Assembly: GCF_904067045.1 (NCBI RefSeq)
Contig: NZ_CAJFDC010000036.1
Location: 1-64,000, forward strand
Origin: Pseudomonas sp. FEN
Lineage (GTDB): Bacteria; Pseudomonadota; Gammaproteobacteria; Pseudomonadales; Pseudomonadaceae
DNA length: 64,000 bases
Direction of reading: 5' to 3'
Made by a program: the position numbers and the translations under genes. Positions 53,599 through 63,195 of the stretch are shown here, in pieces (position 1 is the first letter of the stretch; each line of letters starts with the position of its first letter). The notes under the pieces are model-generated. The model worked only from the letters and a program-made list of their open reading frames with translations, made no database searches and was not told where the DNA came from.

Positions 53599-55782
53599 AT
53601 GCGCGATGATCTCTCTTTTTTGCTGAACTCCCTCAACGACGCCCAACGCCAGGCCGTAGCCGCTCCCGTGGGTCGTCAGTTGGTCCTGGCCGGTGCCGGC
53701 TCGGGTAAAACCCGGGTACTGGTGCACCGTATCGCCTGGTTGATCCAGGTCGAAAACGCCTCGTCCCATTCGATCCTGTCGGTGACCTTCACCAACAAGG
53801 CCGCTGCCGAGATGCGCCATCGCATCGAGCAGTTGCTGGGCATCAGCCCGGCCGGCATGTGGGTCGGCACCTTCCACGGCCTGGCGCACCGCCTGTTGCG
53901 GGCGCACTGGCAGGAAGCCGGTCTGAGCCAGACCTTCCAGATCCTCGACAGCGACGACCAGCAACGGCTGGTCAAGCGGGTGATCCGCGACCTCGGCCTC
54001 GACGAACAGCGCTGGCCGGCCCGCCAGGCCCAGTGGTTCATCAACGGCCAGAAGGACGAAGGCCTGCGTCCCCAGCATATCCAGGCCAGCGGCGATCTGT
54101 TCCTGGCGACCATGCGCAGCATCTATGAAGCCTACGAGGCCGCCTGCGCGCGCGCCGGGGTCATCGACTTCTCCGAACTGCTGCTGCGCGCCCTGGATCT
54201 GTGGCGTGACCATCCGGGCCTGCTGGCGCATTATCAGAAGCGTTTCCGGCACATCCTGGTCGACGAGTTCCAGGACACCAACGCCGTGCAATATGCCTGG
54301 CTGCGCCTGCTGGCCAAGGGCGGCGACAGCCTGATGGTGGTCGGTGACGACGATCAGTCGATCTATGGCTGGCGCGGCGCGAAAATCGAGAACATCCACC
54401 AGTATTCCGCCGACTTCGCGGACGCCGTGACCATTCGCCTGGAGCAGAACTACCGCTCCACGGCCGGCATCCTCAAGGCCGCCAACGCCCTGATCGCCCA
54501 CAACACCGGGCGCCTGGGCAAGGAGTTGTGGACCGACGGCGGTGACGGCGAAGCGATCAATCTCTACGCCGCCTTCAACGAACACGACGAAGCGCGCTAC
54601 GTGGTGGAAACCATCGAAAGCGCGCTGAAAACCGGCCTGGCGCGTAGCGATATCGCTATTCTGTACCGCTCCAACGCCCAGTCCCGGGTGCTGGAAGAGG
54701 CGTTGCTGCGCGAGCGTATCCCGTACCGTATCTACGGCGGCCAGCGCTTCTTCGAACGGGCTGAAATCAAGAACGCCATGGCCTACCTGCGCCTGCTCGA
54801 AGGCCGTGGCAACGACGCGGCGCTGGAGCGGGTGATCAACGTCCCGGCCCGCGGTATCGGTGAGAAAACCGTCGAGGCCATTCGCGAACACGCCCGCCAC
54901 AGCGAGCTGTCGATGTGGGAGGCCATGCGTCAGTTGGTTGCCAACAAGGGCCTGGCCGGGCGTGCCGCCGGCGCGCTGGGGGTCTTTATCGAACTGATCG
55001 AAGACCTGGCGGCAAAAACCCGGGAAATGCCCCTGCACCTGATGACCCAGGTGGTCATCGAGCAGTCCGGGCTGATCGCCTACCACGAAGCGGAAAAGGG
55101 CGAGAAAGGCCAGGCCCGGGTGGAAAACCTCGAGGAACTGGTCAGCGCCGCGCGCAATTTCGAGGCCGCCGAAGAAGACGCCGAGCTCACGCCGCTGGCC
55201 GCCTTCCTCGGCCATGCATCGCTGGAAGCCGGCGATACCCAGGCCGATGAGCACGAAGACAGCATTCAACTGATGACCCTGCACAGCGCCAAGGGCCTGG
55301 AGTTCCCCTACGTGTTCCTGGTGGGCATGGAAGAAGGCCTGTTCCCTCACAAGATGAGCCTGGAAGAACCCGGCCGCCTTGAGGAAGAACGCCGGTTGGC
55401 CTACGTGGGCATCACCCGGGCGATGCAGAACCTGGTGCTGACCTACGCCGAGACCCGCCGCCTGTACGGCAGCGAGACCTACAACAAGGTTTCGCGCTTC
55501 GTCCGCGAAGTGCCGAAAGGACTGATCCAGGAAGTGCGCCTGTCCAACAGCGTCAGCCGACCGTTCGGCGGCGCCCAGGCGCAGGCCGGCAGCAGCCTGT
55601 TCGGCGGCAGCGACATTCCGGACACCGGCTTCAGCCTCGGCCAGACCGTACGCCACAGCATCTTCGGCGACGGCGTGATCCTCAACTTCGAAGGCGCCGG
55701 CGCCCAGGCCCGGGTCCAGGTGAATTTCAGCGAAGGCAGCAAGTGGCTGATGCTCGGCTACGCCAAGCTGGAAGCGGTCTGA
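53599..55782 (+). CDS. uvrD: DNA helicase II, UvrD
   Basis: A 727-residue superfamily 1A helicase acting in nucleotide excision and mismatch repair. Motifs in order: Q motif LNDAQRQAV (about residues 12-20), Walker A AGAGSGKT (32-39), TFTNKAAAEM, DEFQDTN (about 222, Walker B), VGDDDQSIYGWRGA, LEQNYRST, and TLHSAKGLEFPYVFLVG and AYVGITRAM near the C-terminus. The length is normal. The ATG at 53599 begins the conserved N-terminus. It stands alone, with the GGDEF-EAL gene divergent. Confidence 0.95.
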   Translation: MRDDLSFLLNSLNDAQRQAVAAPVGRQLVLAGAGSGKTRVLVHRIAWLIQVENASSHSILSVTFTNKAAAEMRHRIEQLLGISPAGMWVGTFHGLAHRLLRAHWQEAGLSQTFQILDSDDQQRLVKRVIRDLGLDEQRWPARQAQWFINGQKDEGLRPQHIQASGDLFLATMRSIYEAYEAACARAGVIDFSELLLRALDLWRDHPGLLAHYQKRFRHILVDEFQDTNAVQYAWLRLLAKGGDSLMVVGDDDQSIYGWRGAKIENIHQYSADFADAVTIRLEQNYRSTAGILKAANALIAHNTGRLGKELWTDGGDGEAINLYAAFNEHDEARYVVETIESALKTGLARSDIAILYRSNAQSRVLEEALLRERIPYRIYGGQRFFERAEIKNAMAYLRLLEGRGNDAALERVINVPARGIGEKTVEAIREHARHSELSMWEAMRQLVANKGLAGRAAGALGVFIELIEDLAAKTREMPLHLMTQVVIEQSGLIAYHEAEKGEKGQARVENLEELVSAARNFEAAEEDAELTPLAAFLGHASLEAGDTQADEHEDSIQLMTLHSAKGLEFPYVFLVGMEEGLFPHKMSLEEPGRLEEERRLAYVGITRAMQNLVLTYAETRRLYGSETYNKVSRFVREVPKGLIQEVRLSNSVSRPFGGAQAQAGSSLFGGSDIPDTGFSLGQTVRHSIFGDGVILNFEGAGAQARVQVNFSEGSKWLMLGYAKLEAV

Positions 55783-55867
55783 TCACGACATTCAAGCGTT
55801 TCCACGCCTGGCGTGGAAACCTCGCCGGCGCTCTCTCCCCATCACTCAATCGAGGTCACCACGCACC

Positions 55868-56308
55868 ATGGGCTCGAGCTTTTTTTCATCATGGACATTC
55901 TGGGCCCTGTTGTCGGCGATTTTCGCCGCCCTGACGGCGATCTTCGCCAAGATCGGCATCGACAACGTCAACTCGGACTTCGCCACCCTGCTGCGCACCA
56001 TCGTGGTATTGGTCAGCCTGGCCTTGATTTTGTACGCAACGGGCCAATATCAGTCATTGAGTTCGATTTCCGCCAAGAGCTATCTGTTCCTGCTGTTGTC
56101 GGGCCTGGCTACCGGAGCATCGTGGTTGTGCTACTTCCGCGCGTTGAAGGTCGGCCCGGCCTCGTTGGTGGCCCCGGTGGACAAGCTCAGCGTGGTGTTC
56201 GTCGCCGTGATCAGCGTGCTGTTGCTGGGCGAGAAGCTCGACCTGCGTCAGTGGGGTGGTATCGGCCTGATTACCACCGGCGTGGTCATGCTGGCTCTTC
56301 GACGCTAG
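55868..56308 (+). CDS. EamA-family single-domain membrane protein
   Basis: A 146-residue inner-membrane protein with about five helices, ending LVAPVDKLSVVFVAVISVLLLGEKLDLRQWGGIGLITTGVV. This is one EamA (drug/metabolite transporter superfamily) repeat, half the usual length. Single-repeat members are expected to work as antiparallel dimers. The substrate is unknown. GAGGT lies 12-16 bases before the ATG. Confidence 0.87.
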   Translation: MGSSFFSSWTFWALLSAIFAALTAIFAKIGIDNVNSDFATLLRTIVVLVSLALILYATGQYQSLSSISAKSYLFLLLSGLATGASWLCYFRALKVGPASLVAPVDKLSVVFVAVISVLLLGEKLDLRQWGGIGLITTGVVMLALRR

Positions 56309-56498
56309 TCAGGGACATTTCACGCAGAGTTTATCGACTCACCTTACGAAACAAACGGCATCGGCGTAATGGCCTTTCATGAAACCTTCAGGTGGGCATG
56401 AGAGGATCAGGCAAAAGCCGGAAACACTCTCGCGCTAGCCAGTAACATTTCACCTGTGCAGTATGGCGCGCGTGCACTCCACAAACGGGAATACCCTT

Positions 56499-57341
56499 AT
56501 GCAACGTTTTCTCAGTATCGTCTTGGCGCTCTGCATCGGTCTGACGATGAGCCTGGACGCGAACGCCAAGCGCTTCGGCGGCGGCAAGAGCATGGGCTCG
56601 GCACCCAGCCACCAAACCAGCCAGATGGCCCCTTCCGCCGGTGCCGCCGGTGCCGCGGGCGCTGCCGCCAAAGCGGGCGGTGCTTCACGCTGGCTCGGTC
56701 CGCTGGCCGGCATCGCCGCCGGTGGCCTGCTCGCCTCGATGTTCATGGGCGGCGGCTTCCAGGGCATGCAGTTCTTCGACATCCTGATCATCGCGATCAT
56801 CGCCTTCGTGATCTTCCGCTTCATTGCCGCCCGTCGACGCAAGCAGCAGGAACACATGGCCCCGGCCGGCGCGCCGTTCCAGCGTGAAGCGTTCGAACAA
56901 CCGGCGCAGCCGCAGAACTCGATCTTCGGTGGTTCCGCCCCCGTCGCCCCACGCCGCGTGATCAACGCGCCGGCCTGGTTCAACGAGGAACGCTTCCTGG
57001 AAGCCGCGCGCAGCCACTTCCAGTCGCTGCAGCAGCACTGGGACGCCAACGAGATGGACAAGATCGCCGAGTTCGTGACCCCGCAGATGCTGCAGTTCCT
57101 GAAACAGGAACGGGCGAGCGAGGGCGACGGCTTCCAGTCCACCTACATCGACAACCTGCACGTGCAGTTGGACGGCCTGGATGATCGCGCTGACAAGACC
57201 ATCGCCACCCTGACGTTCACCGGTGTGTCGAAGAACTCGCGTTTCGACCAGGGCGAAGCCTTCAGCGAAAGCTGGAACATGGAGCGTCCACAAGGCGACA
57301 ATCAACCTTGGTTGGTGGCTGGTATTCGCCAGAACGGCTGA
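56499..57341 (+). CDS. Tim44-like domain membrane protein
   Basis: A 280-residue protein with a signal-type N-terminus (MQRFLSIVLALCIGLTMSLDANA), a Gly/Ala-rich stretch (about residues 45-65), a membrane segment (about 87-105, FDILIIAIIAFVIFRFIAA) and a C-terminal Tim44-like (PF04280-type) domain from about 160 (PAWFNEERFLEAARSHFQSL and DEMDKIAEFVTPQML-like segment). The family's bacterial role is uncertain. The ATG at 56499 starts the signal peptide; an earlier start at 56463 is less likely. A strong terminator follows. Confidence 0.87.
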   Translation: MQRFLSIVLALCIGLTMSLDANAKRFGGGKSMGSAPSHQTSQMAPSAGAAGAAGAAAKAGGASRWLGPLAGIAAGGLLASMFMGGGFQGMQFFDILIIAIIAFVIFRFIAARRRKQQEHMAPAGAPFQREAFEQPAQPQNSIFGGSAPVAPRRVINAPAWFNEERFLEAARSHFQSLQQHWDANEMDKIAEFVTPQMLQFLKQERASEGDGFQSTYIDNLHVQLDGLDDRADKTIATLTFTGVSKNSRFDQGEAFSESWNMERPQGDNQPWLVAGIRQNG

Positions 57342-57369
57342 TCCACGGCACTCGCTGAAAAGAGCTACA

Positions 57370-57395
57370 AAAACCCCGGACTTGTCCGGGGTTTT
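57370..57395 (+). terminator. Bidirectional-looking rho-independent terminator
   Basis: AAAACCCCGGA and TCCGGGGTTTT form an 11-bp stem with loop CTTG, 28 bases after the Tim44-like stop codon. Confidence 0.92.
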
Positions 57396-57477
57396 GCATT
57401 TCACAATTGTACTTTTTGCAAGCTACTGTATAAGACCCGTGATACGAACCGCGCCATAAAGCAAGAGGATTGAGGCC

Positions 57478-57885
57478 GTGGAAGAAGTCATTGAACAATT
57501 GCGTGAAGCCAACGAACCCGTACCGGTGCCTTTGGAGTTGCCCGACGAGGATCAGTTGGTCGAAATCGAAGAGGAGTTGTTCATCAACATCCCCTTCGTT
57601 TTCAAGGAATTCCTGCTGACCGTCAGTGACGTGGTGTATGGCAGCCTGGAACCGGTGACCGTCACCGATCCGCAGTCGCACACCTACCTGCCCGAAGTCG
57701 CAGCCACTGCCTGGGACATGGGTGTGCCGCGGGAACTGATCCCGATCTGCCAGGACGGTGACAACTACTACTGCGTCGAGGAGGATGGCACCGTGGTGTT
57801 GTGGTCTGGCGAGGAAGAGCTGATCACCGAAGAGTCCTGGGAGTCGGTGTGGCACTGGGCGCGGGATGTCTGGCTGGAAAGCTGA
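57478..57885 (+). CDS. SMI1/KNR4 (SUKH) family protein
   Basis: A 135-residue acidic protein with the SUKH-type pattern: PDEDQLVEIEEELFINIPFVFKEFLLTVSDVVYG (about residues 22-55), then IPICQDGDNYYCVEEDGTVVLWSGEE near 88-113. SUKH proteins are often immunity proteins against contact-dependent toxins, but stand-alone copies with unknown roles are common in pseudomonads, and no toxin gene lies beside this one. It uses a GTG start with AGAGGA about 8-13 bases upstream. Confidence 0.82.
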   Translation: MEEVIEQLREANEPVPVPLELPDEDQLVEIEEELFINIPFVFKEFLLTVSDVVYGSLEPVTVTDPQSHTYLPEVAATAWDMGVPRELIPICQDGDNYYCVEEDGTVVLWSGEEELITEESWESVWHWARDVWLES

Positions 57886-57963
57886 TTGACCCTGTCCGAT
57901 GCTGCTCCCTTGTAGAACAAGCTTGCTCACAGGGAATCACGATACCTTAGGTTGACTCGGACC

Positions 57964-58037
57964 TGTAGGAGCAGGGCTTGCCCGCGAAGCTTTTGGCGAC
58001 CTCAAGGGCCCCTTCGCGGGCAAGCCCTGCTCCTACA
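57964..58037. repeat. Perfect 26-bp inverted repeat, TGTAGGAGC type
   Basis: The arms at 57964-57989 and 58012-58037 are exact complements, beginning TGTAGGAGCAGGGCTTGCCC, around a 22-base spacer. It is placed between the convergent SMI1/KNR4 and antiporter genes, where it could also terminate both transcripts. Confidence 0.9.
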
Positions 58038-58056
58038 AGGGTTCGGCGCCCGGGCG

Positions 58057-59820
58057 TCAGTGCCCCGTCGAATCGCTCTTCTGCTCCAAGGTCTCCAGCA
58101 AGGCCACCTGCATCCGCGTGTGCACGCGCACAAACCAGCGCCACAGCAGCGCCGCCACCGCCGCCGCGACCACGGCGATCAACAGCAAAAGTTCGTTGGT
58201 CGGCAGAATGCTTGCCGACAGCGCCGACAGCAGCAGGAAAATCACCAGCAGCGACACCAGTGGAATCACCTCGGCGACCACCCTCCGAACCCGCTGGGTG
58301 TGCCGACCCGCCACTTCGGCCTTGACCCCCATCTCCGCCAGCAGCATCGATAGCGCCTTGAGCTTGCGGTACGCCGCGATCAGGAACGGCAATGACAACA
58401 GCAACGCTCCACCCCAGATCAAGCCCTTATGCCAGCTTGGCTCATTGATCCAGTCGGCCAGATAATCGGCAATCGGCATCGCGAAGAAGCCACCGGCAAA
58501 GAAAATCGCCATCACCAGCGCCAGATTGACCCCCACCTGCAACAGAATCCGTCGAATCATCGACGCCAGCAGCGCGCCCTCACCCTGAGGCTGGATACTG
58601 CGTAACCACTCACCGTAAAGGCCGAACACCCGTGCCAGACGCCGCGGCATCACCGCCGCCAGCTTGAGCGACAGCGGGTCCGCCGCGCGGATCAGATAGG
58701 GCGTAAGCAGAGTGGTAATCACCGAGACCGCCACCGCGACCGGATAGAGGAAGTCACTGGTGACCTGTAGGGTCATCCCCAGCGCCGCGATAATGAAAGA
58801 GAACTCGCCGATCTGCGACAGCCCCATGCCCACCCGCAACGAAGTCCGACCATCATTGCCGGCAATAAAGGCCCCCAGCCCGCAGGAGAGCATCTTGCCC
58901 AGCACCACCGCAACGGTGATCACGGCAATCGGCCAGGCATAATCGAGCAGGATCGCCGGGTCGATCATCAAGCCGATGGCGACGAAGAAGATGGCGCTGA
59001 ACAGGTCGCGAACCGGTTCGATCAGGCGCTCGATCTTCAGTAGTTGACGTGATTCGGCCATGATCGCGCCAATCAGGAAGGCCCCCAGGACCATGCTGTA
59101 TTCCAACTTGACCACCAATAGGCAGAAGCCGAAACACAAGCCCAGCACGGTGATCAGCAACATCTCGTTGCTTTCGAAGCGGGCAACGTAGGCCAGCAGC
59201 CGTGGCACCAGCAGGATGCCGACCACCAGGGCGACAATCATGAACAGCGACAGCTTGCCCACGGTGGAAAACACCTCGCCCGAGCTCACGGTGCCACTGA
59301 CCGCGATGCTCGAGAGCAAGGCGATGATGCCGATGCCGAGGATGTCCTCGACGATCAGCACACCGAAAATCAGCTGGGCGAAACGCTGGTTCTTCATCTT
59401 CAGGTCATTGAGCGCCTTGACGATGATAGTGGTTGAGGAAATCGCCAGGATCGCGCCGAGAAACAGCGAATCCATGGTGTTCCAATCGAACCAGCGGCCG
59501 ATTTCGTAGCCGATCCAGATCATCAGCACGATTTCCAGGAACGCAGCGATAAACGCCGTGGCCCCAACCTTGAACAGCTTGCCCAGGCTGAACTCCAGGC
59601 CGAGGCAGAACATCAGGAAAATCACCCCCAGTTCGGCCAGGGTCTTGATGGTGTCTTCATCGTGGATCAGGCCGAACGGCGGCGTGTGCGGGCCGATGAT
59701 GAACCCGGCGACGATATAGCCGAGCACTACCGGTTGCTTGAAGCGATGAAAGAGGATGGTCACCACACCCGCCACCAGCATGATCACTGCCAGGTCCTGA
59801 ATAAAACTGATGGCATGCAT
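58057..59820 (-). CDS. CPA2-family monovalent cation:proton antiporter
   Basis: A 587-residue inner-membrane antiporter of the KefB/YbaL-like CPA2 group. VVLGYIVAGFIIGPHTPPFGLI, FCLGLEFSLGKL, LGAILAISSTTIIVKAL and FGVLIVEDILGIGI are in the order seen in the Na+/H+ exchanger domain, followed by GMGLSQIGEFSFIIAALGM. There is no RCK/TrkA-N nucleotide-binding domain; instead two or three extra helices close the protein (about 430-585). It probably exchanges K+ or Na+ for H+. The ATG at 59820 has AAGGAG about 10-15 bases upstream. Confidence 0.9.
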   Translation of the reverse strand: MHAISFIQDLAVIMLVAGVVTILFHRFKQPVVLGYIVAGFIIGPHTPPFGLIHDEDTIKTLAELGVIFLMFCLGLEFSLGKLFKVGATAFIAAFLEIVLMIWIGYEIGRWFDWNTMDSLFLGAILAISSTTIIVKALNDLKMKNQRFAQLIFGVLIVEDILGIGIIALLSSIAVSGTVSSGEVFSTVGKLSLFMIVALVVGILLVPRLLAYVARFESNEMLLITVLGLCFGFCLLVVKLEYSMVLGAFLIGAIMAESRQLLKIERLIEPVRDLFSAIFFVAIGLMIDPAILLDYAWPIAVITVAVVLGKMLSCGLGAFIAGNDGRTSLRVGMGLSQIGEFSFIIAALGMTLQVTSDFLYPVAVAVSVITTLLTPYLIRAADPLSLKLAAVMPRRLARVFGLYGEWLRSIQPQGEGALLASMIRRILLQVGVNLALVMAIFFAGGFFAMPIADYLADWINEPSWHKGLIWGGALLLSLPFLIAAYRKLKALSMLLAEMGVKAEVAGRHTQRVRRVVAEVIPLVSLLVIFLLLSALSASILPTNELLLLIAVVAAAVAALLWRWFVRVHTRMQVALLETLEQKSDSTGH

Positions 59821-60098
59821 GGCGTGGCGCTCCTTGCTGTTCGGAAATCGGCCCCGCAACAGCCTTTTGAGCTGTCAGCAATCACCGCTCCTGGTGTGAG
59901 AATTTTCTATGGCATGGCTTTCTGAAGGTTAACACCGCAACTTCCGACAAAAAGCCGGTGCAATATGTAGAAACAGATCCCTTGATGCGTGACGATGCCC
60001 GGGTCGCTGGCGTCCCGTTATCGAGTGTCTGCGAAAATGAAGGAAGCACCCATAGAGGTGCCTGCGCCAATCCCTGCCTATCCTACCGTGAGCGTGCT

Positions 60099-60584
60099 AT
60101 GGAACCCGGAAATGCCCAGCTGTCGATGACTGTTTTGATGACCCCGGACATGGCCAATTTTTCTGGCAATGTCCACGGCGGCACCCTGCTCAAGTACCTG
60201 GATGAAGTGGCTTACGCCTGCGCCAGCCGTTATGCCGGCCGCTATGTAGTGACCCTGTCGGTGGACCAGGTGATTTTCCGCGAGCCGATCCATGTCGGCG
60301 AACTGGTGACCTTCCTGGCCTCGGTCAACTACACCGGCAACACCTCCATGGAGGTAGGCATCAAGGTGGTGACGGAGAATATTCGCGAGCGTTCGGTGCG
60401 CCACACCAACAGCTGCTTTTTCACCATGGTCGCGGTTGACGACCAGCGCAAGCCGGCCACCGTGCCGCCCTTGCAGCCCCATAACAGCGAGGACAAACGC
60501 CGCTACGTGCAAGCGCAGCAGCGCCGGCAGATTCGCCAGGAGCTGGAGAAGCGTTACCAGGAAATCAAGGCCGATGGGGTTTGA
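60099..60584 (+). CDS. Acyl-CoA thioesterase, YciA/acyl-CoA hydrolase type
   Basis: A 161-residue hotdog thioesterase. MTPDMANFSGNVHGGTLLKYLDEVAYACASRYAG (about residues 13-46) has the GNVHGGxLLxxLDE active-site helix, followed by VTLSVDQVIFREPIHVGELVTF. Longer than the one at 13288 and from a different hotdog subgroup. The ATG at 60099 is the family start although its ribosome site is weak; the frame is open well upstream. Confidence 0.9.
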   Translation: MEPGNAQLSMTVLMTPDMANFSGNVHGGTLLKYLDEVAYACASRYAGRYVVTLSVDQVIFREPIHVGELVTFLASVNYTGNTSMEVGIKVVTENIRERSVRHTNSCFFTMVAVDDQRKPATVPPLQPHNSEDKRRYVQAQQRRQIRQELEKRYQEIKADGV

Positions 60585-60735
60585 TTGAAGGGAACTGAAG
60601 CCCTGTAGAGTCAGCCAGGGCTGAACGCGCTCACTGTGGAAGTGGTGCTTGTGTGGGAGCGACCCACTGCTCCCGCCAAAAAAGTGGCCACCCGCTGCTC
60701 CCCAAAAAGCAGCAGCGCGCCGACCGCCAAGCTGA

Positions 60736-61608
60736 TCAGAGGCTGATCGGCTCTGCCTCGAACCGCACCCGCGGATGCGCGATACGATCCTGGGCCCGCA
60801 CCAGCTCCAGCTCGTAGCTGGCGCAGGCCTGGGTTTCCAGCAGCACCTCATGCACCGCCGCCGCCGCGAACTCGAACGCCGCCAGCAGGCTGTCGCCCAA
60901 CAGCACCCGCGCCAGGAACAACCCTGAGGTCAGGTCGCCGACCCCCACCGGCTGCTTCGGGAAGGCCAACAACGGCCGACGCAGGTGCCAACTGCCCTCG
61001 GCGGTGACCAGCAGCATCTCGAAGCTGTCGGTCGGCTTGCCTGGATAGACCAGGTGCTTGACCAACACCGCCTTCGGGCCCCGCGCCAGCAGGCTGCGAG
61101 CCATCGCCAGGCAATCGAACAGGGACTGCGGTGTACGCCCGCAGAAGCTATCGAGTTCAAGCTGGTTGGGGCAGAGAAAGTCGGCCATGGCCGCCGCTTC
61201 TTCCAACAGGAACTCACTGACCTCGGCGGGCACGCTGCAGCCTTTCTCCGGATGGCCCATCACCGGGTCACAGAGGTACAGGGCATTAGGATTGATCGCC
61301 TTGATCCGCGCCACGCCAGCGAGTATCGCCCGGCCCTGGGCCGCGCTGCCGAGGTAGCCGGACAGCACGGCATCGCAGTTGCCCAGCTCACCGATGGCGG
61401 CAATCCCTTCGACCAGTTCGGGAATCCGCTGCGGCGCCAGCACCTCGCCCGCCCACTGCCCGTATTGGGTATGGTTGGAGAACTGCACGGTGTTCAGCGG
61501 CCAGACATTGACCCCGACCCGTTGCATGGGAAACACCGCGGCACTGTTGCCGGCATGACCGAAAACCACGTGGGATTGAATGGCGAGCAGATGGGGAGTG
61601 CGTTTCAT
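60736..61608 (-). CDS. pdxY: Pyridoxal kinase PdxY
   Basis: A 290-residue ribokinase-superfamily enzyme that phosphorylates pyridoxal in the vitamin B6 salvage pathway. LLAIQSHVVFGHAGNSAAVFPMQRVGV is the PdxY N-terminus, VLSGYLGSAAQGRAIL follows, YLCDPVMGHPEKGCSV near residues 118-133 is the substrate region, and GVGDLTSGLFLARVLLG near 219-235 is the catalytic GxGD anion hole. The ATG at 61608 starts MKRTPHLLAIQSHV. Confidence 0.93.
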   Translation of the reverse strand: MKRTPHLLAIQSHVVFGHAGNSAAVFPMQRVGVNVWPLNTVQFSNHTQYGQWAGEVLAPQRIPELVEGIAAIGELGNCDAVLSGYLGSAAQGRAILAGVARIKAINPNALYLCDPVMGHPEKGCSVPAEVSEFLLEEAAAMADFLCPNQLELDSFCGRTPQSLFDCLAMARSLLARGPKAVLVKHLVYPGKPTDSFEMLLVTAEGSWHLRRPLLAFPKQPVGVGDLTSGLFLARVLLGDSLLAAFEFAAAAVHEVLLETQACASYELELVRAQDRIAHPRVRFEAEPISL

Positions 61609-61722
61609 TCCGTATTCCAGAAAGGCCGGTGGATTCAAGCCGCTCAGTATGCGACTAAACAGAGCCTGTACGACAGACCGGGGAGCCAGTTAAGCTGAGC
61701 TGACTTTGTTGGAGTGGCGTTC

Positions 61723-62127
61723 ATGCTGACCCTGGGAAATATGTTCGTGCTGATGTTGCTGGCGACCGGCGCTGCCTGGCTCTGGCACAACCATGGCCTG
61801 CGCGAGCGGGCGCTGGAGCGGGTCAAGCAGCATTGCGCCAAGCTCGACATCGAGTTGCTGGATGGCAATGTCGCCCTCAAGCGCATCGGTCTTGTCCGTG
61901 ATGCCCATGGCCGGCGGCGCCTGGCGCGGATCTACAACTTCGAGTTCACCGTCACCGGTGAACAGCGTCACGCCGGGACCATTACCCAGTTCGGCGCCCA
62001 CAGTGCCCATATCGAGCTGGCGCCCTACCCGTTCGAGGCCAAACCGGAGCCGCACAGCGCCGAAGTGATCGAATTGAGCCAATGGCGCCAGGATCATGCC
62101 AAGGACCACAACAATTTGCGCCGCTGA
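61723..62127 (+). CDS. DUF3301-type membrane-anchored protein
   Basis: A 134-residue protein with one N-terminal membrane helix (residues 5-20) and a small domain containing WHNHGLRERALERVKQHCAKLDIELLDGNVAL and RIYNFEFTVTGEQRHAGTI, the DUF3301 pattern. Function unknown. The ATG at 61723 begins the helix. Confidence 0.83.
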   Translation: MLTLGNMFVLMLLATGAAWLWHNHGLRERALERVKQHCAKLDIELLDGNVALKRIGLVRDAHGRRRLARIYNFEFTVTGEQRHAGTITQFGAHSAHIELAPYPFEAKPEPHSAEVIELSQWRQDHAKDHNNLRR

Positions 62128-62183
62128 ATCGCCATCGTCGAACCGGGTGGCGATGGCGATCTCACATTCACCACCGGCCCTCC

Positions 62184-63164
62184 CTACAAACGGCAATCCG
62201 CCATTCCCGCCTTTAACCGCTCGATCTCCTGTTTTTCCCCGAAGATCAACTCAACACGTGAATCCCGTCGCCATTCACTGGGCTGCCACTGCACAGCCGA
62301 GTTATCCACAGCATTGGCGGAAACCCAGCCATCCGGGCTGTGGATAACCAACTTGGCCCGCCGCCAGTCCAGGCCGGACAGCCAGTGCTGGAGCTGTGTC
62401 ACATCGAATTGCTGGCTCGGGTGCCAGCGCCAGCCAATGCTCCAGTTGCCGTCTTGGCTATGATCCAGGCAGATCGGTTGGGCCGGATCGGTCCAGATCG
62501 CTGACAATGGAGCATTGACCGGCGCGCCGACGGAGGACGTGACATCCCTGGCGGTGTCAGCCTGCCCGCGATGACCGCTCTCCAGGGCAAGCAACTCGGC
62601 CAAGTCCAACCGCCCCTGTTCGGTCCAGCGCACAGGTCCTTCGGGCAACCGGGCCAGCACCCGTTGCCGTTCAACCTCGCCCAACCCTTCGGACTTGTTC
62701 AGTACCCGCAACCCGGCCAGCCCCAGTGCCTCCTGCTGCGCATCCGGCAAGGGCTTGCCCGCCGCCAGGGCTTGCGCGTCCAACACCAGCACGCACGGCT
62801 GCAATGCCAGTACCCCCAACCAGGGCGCCGCGGCCAATTGCTGGAGAATCCGCGCCGGATGCCCCAACCCGGAAGGTTCGATAAACAGCCGGTCTGGCCG
62901 CGCCTTGCGCAACAATTGCGTCAAGCCCACCTGGAACGGCGCGCCGTTGACGCAGCAGACACAACCACCAGCCACTTCCCCCAGTGCGATACCCTCTTCG
63001 CCCCGGGTCAGCAGCGCGGCATCCAGGCCGATCTGACCGAACTCGTTGATCAGCACCGCCCAGCGCTCGCCCGCGGGCTTTTGCGCCAGCAGGTGCCGAA
63101 TCAGGCTGGTCTTGCCGGCGCCCAACGGGCCGGCGATGACATGGGTGGGAATGTTCTGCAACAT
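62184..63164 (-). CDS. COG0523 GTPase (CobW/YjiA-type metal chaperone)
   Basis: A 326-residue G3E GTPase. Walker A GPLGAGKTSLIRHL at about residues 10-23, the metal-binding GGCVCC near 66-71 (CxCC) and IEPSGLGHP, with LNKSEG as the specificity loop near 155. Such proteins insert or traffic zinc, cobalt or other metals. Its C-terminal part is a CobW C-terminal domain (VELIFGEKQEIERL). Followed at the window edge by a second COG0523 gene, which suggests a zinc-related locus. The ATG at 63164 is taken. Confidence 0.88.
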   Translation of the reverse strand: MLQNIPTHVIAGPLGAGKTSLIRHLLAQKPAGERWAVLINEFGQIGLDAALLTRGEEGIALGEVAGGCVCCVNGAPFQVGLTQLLRKARPDRLFIEPSGLGHPARILQQLAAAPWLGVLALQPCVLVLDAQALAAGKPLPDAQQEALGLAGLRVLNKSEGLGEVERQRVLARLPEGPVRWTEQGRLDLAELLALESGHRGQADTARDVTSSVGAPVNAPLSAIWTDPAQPICLDHSQDGNWSIGWRWHPSQQFDVTQLQHWLSGLDWRRAKLVIHSPDGWVSANAVDNSAVQWQPSEWRRDSRVELIFGEKQEIERLKAGMADCRL

Positions 63165-63195
63165 AGAGGGCCGATATTCTGAAAGAGATAAAAGC

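Noticed and set aside
53557..55656. 699-codon open frame antisense to uvrD
   Set aside because: It lies entirely opposite a clear UvrD helicase. Its protein is a low-complexity mixture typical of the antisense frame of high-GC genes, with no ribosome site or motif.
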